Origin: Bacillota bacterium
Lineage (GTDB): Bacteria; Bacillota; UBA994
Length of the DNA stretch: 17,082 nucleotides
Reading direction: 5' to 3'
NCBI GenBank assembly: GCA_018725275.1
Contig: QLUC01000026.1
Location: forward strand, 1-17,082
Part shown: positions 14,194 to 17,082 of the stretch, in pieces
Position numbering within the stretch: position 1 is the first letter of the stretch
Layout: each line of letters opens with the position of its first letter
Notes under the pieces: generated by a model
What the model was told of the DNA's origin: nothing
Database searches by the model: none
The model's input: the letters and a program-made list of their open reading frames with translations, nothing else
Translations under genes and position numbers: made by a program

Positions 14194-16047
14194 CTAGGTG
14201 AGCTTTATACTCTTCTCGATATAAGTGGCAAACCATAACTGGAAGACAATTATGGCCCACAATCTTCTGCTGTGGTCCTTTTTGCCGGCGGCATGTTCGG
14301 CGAGGAGGTCGAGAGCATACTGTTTGTTGATGTACTCGGTCGTGTTGCTTTGCATGAGTTGCGCGCGAACATCCTCGAGCCACTCCCGTTTCATCCACTC
14401 CCGTGTGGGCACAGGGAAACCTCGTTTTGGTCTATAGGCTACATCCTGTGGTAGCCACGCAGTGGCTGCCTGTCGCAAGACGTACTTAGTCATGTTTTCG
14501 GCAATCTTGAAGTGCGCCGGGATGGTCGCCGCAAATTCCACCACATGGTGATCAAGAAAAGGAACTCTCAGTTCAAGTGAGTGGGCCATGGTCATGCGGT
14601 CAGCTTTGACTAAAATATCGCCAGACAGCCAAGTATTAAAGTCGAGAAACTGCATTTGGGAGATGTCGTCGAGATGGGCGCAGGCCGCAAAATACGGCGC
14701 CGTTACAGCAGTAGCTAGGATGCGGCGCGAGCGACAAGGCAGGAGCTTGTCCTTTTGCTCCTCAGTAAATATCAAAGCGTTCCCGAAGTATCGTTCGGCT
14801 AGGGGAGTGCCGGCGCGTCGCACATAATCTTTGCCCTTTGTTCCCTCAGGCAGAAATTTGGCCGCCCTAACTAAAAGTGCTTGCAATGCCCCCGGCAACA
14901 ACTCAAACTTGCGCACCTCTGCCGGCTCGCGGTAGATACCATAACCACCGAATACTTCGTCTGCGCCTTCACCACTCAGGACCACCGTGATATCCTGTCC
15001 GGCTCTCGCGGCGACAAAATAGAGGGCGCAGGCTGCCGGGTCGGCGACGGGCTCGTCCATGTGCCACACTATGCGGGGGAGTGCTTGCCAGAACTCACCT
15101 GCCGAAACCTTGATTTCGTGGTGGTCGGTTCCTAGCACCTCGGCGGTGCGGCGCGCTTCCGAGAGCTCGTCGTACTTATTTTCAGCGTAGCCAACGGAAT
15201 ATGTAGAGAGCTTTTCTTGTCGCCGCAAGAGAGCCACAATGACGCTAGAGTCGACGCCGCCTGAGAGAAAGGCTCCCCGCGGGACATCACTCATCATATG
15301 CATACGTACCGCCTCGGTGAGAAGATGCCTGGTTCCTTCGATGAAGTGCGAGAGCGGCTTATTCTCCGGTTTAAACTCTAGTTGCCAGTATCGCTTAAGG
15401 GCGAGCTGTCCGTCCTTCAGGGAAAAATAGTGGGATGGGGGCAAGCGATAAATGCCCTCGAACAAAGTCGCCGGGTCCGGCACGAATTGAAAGGTAAAAT
15501 AGTGCTGTAAACTAGTTTCATTAATCTGCGGAACCACATGGGGATGAGCCAAAATGGCCTTGACTTCGGAACTATAGATAAAGCGATTGCCCGGCATGGT
15601 GTAATAAAAGGGTTTGATGCCGAAGCGATCTCTTGCTCCGTGGAGAGTCTTAGTCCGAGCATCCCATAACACGAAGGCAAACATGCCCCGCAACTTCGCC
15701 GTGCACTCCATGCCGATTTCTTCGTAAAGGTGGATAATGACCTCGCTGTCGGTGAGCGTGGCGAAGCGGTGGCCGCGCTTGATGAGCCACTCCCGCAATT
15801 CCAGGTAGTTGTAGATTTCGCCGTTAAAGGTCATCCAGACTGTTCCGTCCTCATTGGCCATAGGCTGGTGACCGGCGGCCAGGTCGATGATGCTCAATCG
15901 CCTGAAGCCCAGTGCTACCGCACCGTCACAGAAGATGCCGCTATCGTCAGGCCCACGGTGGGTAATTTCGCCCATCATCGCACTGAGGATTTGCCTCTTA
16001 TCGTTTTCGGTTGTTCGCTCATCTAAGAAGCCTACGATGCCACACAT
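14194..16047 (-). CDS. asnB: Asparagine synthetase B, glutamine-hydrolysing
   Basis: Makes asparagine from aspartate, glutamine and ATP. The 617-aa protein has the N-terminal Ntn glutaminase domain (1-~195), with the catalytic Cys2 right after the initiator (MCGIVGF), Arg49, the NGE triad (75-77) and TDSE (99-102). The synthetase domain carries the ATP pyrophosphatase loop LSGGVDSS (261-268) and LSGEGADEVFGGY. The start is fixed by Cys2 and by GAGGGTGA nine bases upstream. Its first 16 bases overlap the 3' end of the transporter gene, pointing to coupled translation. At 617 aa it matches the AsnB/AsnO type of Bacillota more than the 554-aa E. coli form; some of that type amidate cell-wall or other substrates, so free asparagine synthesis is likely but not certain. 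Confidence 0.95.
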   Translation of the reverse strand: MCGIVGFLDERTTENDKRQILSAMMGEITHRGPDDSGIFCDGAVALGFRRLSIIDLAAGHQPMANEDGTVWMTFNGEIYNYLELREWLIKRGHRFATLTDSEVIIHLYEEIGMECTAKLRGMFAFVLWDARTKTLHGARDRFGIKPFYYTMPGNRFIYSSEVKAILAHPHVVPQINETSLQHYFTFQFVPDPATLFEGIYRLPPSHYFSLKDGQLALKRYWQLEFKPENKPLSHFIEGTRHLLTEAVRMHMMSDVPRGAFLSGGVDSSVIVALLRRQEKLSTYSVGYAENKYDELSEARRTAEVLGTDHHEIKVSAGEFWQALPRIVWHMDEPVADPAACALYFVAARAGQDITVVLSGEGADEVFGGYGIYREPAEVRKFELLPGALQALLVRAAKFLPEGTKGKDYVRRAGTPLAERYFGNALIFTEEQKDKLLPCRSRRILATAVTAPYFAACAHLDDISQMQFLDFNTWLSGDILVKADRMTMAHSLELRVPFLDHHVVEFAATIPAHFKIAENMTKYVLRQAATAWLPQDVAYRPKRGFPVPTREWMKREWLEDVRAQLMQSNTTEYINKQYALDLLAEHAAGKKDHSRRLWAIIVFQLWFATYIEKSIKLT

Positions 16048-16931
16048 GAAACTTCACCCTCATCTTTCTTGTCGCGTTGCAGATTGATTACGGCAACAAT
16101 AATTATCGAAACGCCAAGCCACTGCCAGAGGTGCAGTCTCTCGCCGATGAGCCATGCCGCAATAAACAAGCCACTCAAAGGCTCGAGTACGCTCGCAACG
16201 GCGGCTTTGGCGGCGCCGATGGCTTTAATGCCCACAATGTAGAGCAAGATGGCCAAGACCGAGGAAACAAAGGCGATAAAAAGTCCTATGAGCCACATCT
16301 CGGCGCTTAAACTGCCATCAAGCATGTACACCGGTGGGTTAAGAACGCCTAGGAACAGGGCGCAATAGGTGATGGAATATGTAGTGACGACCAAAGCATC
16401 ACGCTTAGCGGTGGTACTTTGACCGATCAAGGTAAAGGCGCTGTAGGAAAACGCGGCCAAGAGTACCCAGGCTAGGCCGACGAGAGAAGGGGTCAAGGCA
16501 CTGGTGCCGACTTGGGAGACCAAGGCCGTGCCCACCATAGCAAGCATAGCCGAGCGCACCACAGCAGTCCCGATGCGCTCCCTCCACAGGAGGCTGGCGC
16601 AAAGGATGGTGATCAGAGGATGGATATAAAAGAGGATGCTCACCAGGCCTGCCGGTAGGTGCCTTAAGGCATAGAAAAAACCAAGGGAAGTACAGGCGTA
16701 GGCTATGCCCTGCACGACCAGCGATAGTTGCAGGCGGAGAGGCAAGGCGTACTTGTGCAGTCCGACTGCCAAGGCCACCAGCCACATGATGAGTGCCGCC
16801 AGAGTAAAGCGCACCGTGAGCAGGCTAAGGGGCGTATATCCCATAGCATAGCCAAACTTGCCCATCGAACCTAAGAAGCCAAAACAGAGGGAAGAAAGTG
16901 CAATCGCCGCATAGCCTAGCTTGGTAGTCAC
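16032..16931 (-). CDS. EamA/DMT family transporter
   Basis: A 299-aa drug/metabolite-superfamily transporter with about ten membrane helices in two EamA halves (the second starting near residue 150). Seen: KLGYAAIALSSLCFGFLG at the N-terminus, FYALRHLPAGLVSILFYIHP (the typical end of the first half, with its conserved proline) and AAVASVLEPLSGLFIAAWLIGE near the C-terminus. The cargo is unknown; relatives export amino acids or metabolites. The reading frame is open to 17072, but the upstream ATGs have no binding site and ATG 16965 overlaps a TATGAT box. GTG 16931 follows GGAGG (16936-16940) by four bases and yields the usual family length, so I chose it. It overlaps asnB by 16 bp. Confidence 0.85.
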   Translation of the reverse strand: MTTKLGYAAIALSSLCFGFLGSMGKFGYAMGYTPLSLLTVRFTLAALIMWLVALAVGLHKYALPLRLQLSLVVQGIAYACTSLGFFYALRHLPAGLVSILFYIHPLITILCASLLWRERIGTAVVRSAMLAMVGTALVSQVGTSALTPSLVGLAWVLLAAFSYSAFTLIGQSTTAKRDALVVTTYSITYCALFLGVLNPPVYMLDGSLSAEMWLIGLFIAFVSSVLAILLYIVGIKAIGAAKAAVASVLEPLSGLFIAAWLIGERLHLWQWLGVSIIIVAVINLQRDKKDEGEVSCVAS

Positions 16932-16935
16932 ATAT

Positions 16936-16940
16936 CCTCC
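16936..16940 (-). promoter_or_regulatory. Ribosome binding site deciding the GTG start of the transporter
   Basis: GGAGG on the minus strand, four bases before GTG 16931. The spacing is short, but no other start in this frame has a binding site. Confidence 0.6.
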
Positions 16941-16959
16941 AGAGCCACAATCTTCGTTC

Positions 16960-16965
16960 ATCATA
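16960..16965 (-). promoter_or_regulatory. -10 box of the transporter-asnB-surE operon
   Basis: TATGAT on the minus strand, about 29 bases upstream of GTG 16931, with no good -35 at 16-18 bases. It follows the terminator of the preceding gene, as expected for the promoter of a new transcript. Confidence 0.4.
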
Positions 16966-17013
16966 GCATATTTTGCGACATTGCAGAAATCCCACCCCTG
17001 CAACAGGCGTGGG

Positions 17014-17077
17014 AAAAATACAAAAATTGAGAACATTGGGGAAGTTGCGCCACGAAGGCACAACTTCCCCAATGTTC
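17014..17077 (-). terminator. Strong intrinsic terminator of a minus-strand gene beyond the window
   Basis: On the minus strand a 17-bp perfect stem (17061-17077 with 17031-17047) is extended by four inner pairs closing a TTCGT loop, and followed by two T-runs (17022-17026 and 17014-17018). The innermost extension pair is G-U in minus-strand RNA but C-A in plus-strand RNA, so the structure favours minus-strand transcription. The gene it ends lies to the right of the window. Confidence 0.9.
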
Positions 17078-17082
17078 CCTAG

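Overview
The window reads as an ordinary chromosomal segment of a low-to-mid GC Gram-positive bacterium, most likely a Clostridia-type member of the Bacillota. The reasons are strong AGGAGG-type ribosome binding sites, ATG/GTG/TTG starts, the Firmicutes-typical neighbourhood of dnaE, a YutG-type pgpA and pfkA, a DUF1461/Lit membrane protein, and a YhfI-like metallo-hydrolase. I see no phage, transposase, CRISPR array, tRNA or rRNA.

Layout. Positions 1-400 hold a small uncertain ORF. Position 394 begins a plus-strand membrane protein of the Lit (lipoprotein intramolecular transacylase) family, convergent with a minus-strand DUF401 permease (1182-2384). A 375-bp divergent intergenic region (2385-2759) follows. 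It carries the permease promoter and, upstream of dnaE, a perfectly nested four-helix cloverleaf (2580-2649) flanked by other repeats. The main plus-strand cluster is dnaE - pgpA-like - pfkA - aldo/keto reductase with two Fe-S clusters - asd - a 134-aa protein of unknown function. A 12-bp hairpin (10208-10243) separates it from a transsulfuration PLP enzyme. After a second hairpin leader comes a YibE/F membrane protein, which ends tail-to-tail on a minus-strand operon. That operon is read from the right edge leftwards as EamA transporter - asnB - surE - MBL-fold hydrolase. A strong minus-strand terminator at the right edge belongs to a gene outside the window.

How the genes fit together. dnaE is replication; pgpA is phosphatidylglycerol synthesis; pfkA is glycolysis. 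asd makes aspartate semialdehyde, the precursor of homoserine, and the next enzyme gene belongs to the family that uses homoserine esters or cystathionine for methionine/cysteine metabolism, so asd and the PLP enzyme are plausibly linked metabolically. asnB also draws on aspartate. The minus-strand genes are tightly packed (16-bp overlap of the transporter with asnB, ATGA overlap of surE with the hydrolase), implying co-expression.

The most interesting signals are non-coding: the cloverleaf before dnaE, a hairpin that buries the ribosome binding site of the transsulfuration enzyme with an anti-Shine-Dalgarno-like arm, and a hairpin before yibE/F whose loop carries a near-copy of that gene's own translation start region. 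None of these could be tested here by search or folding software.
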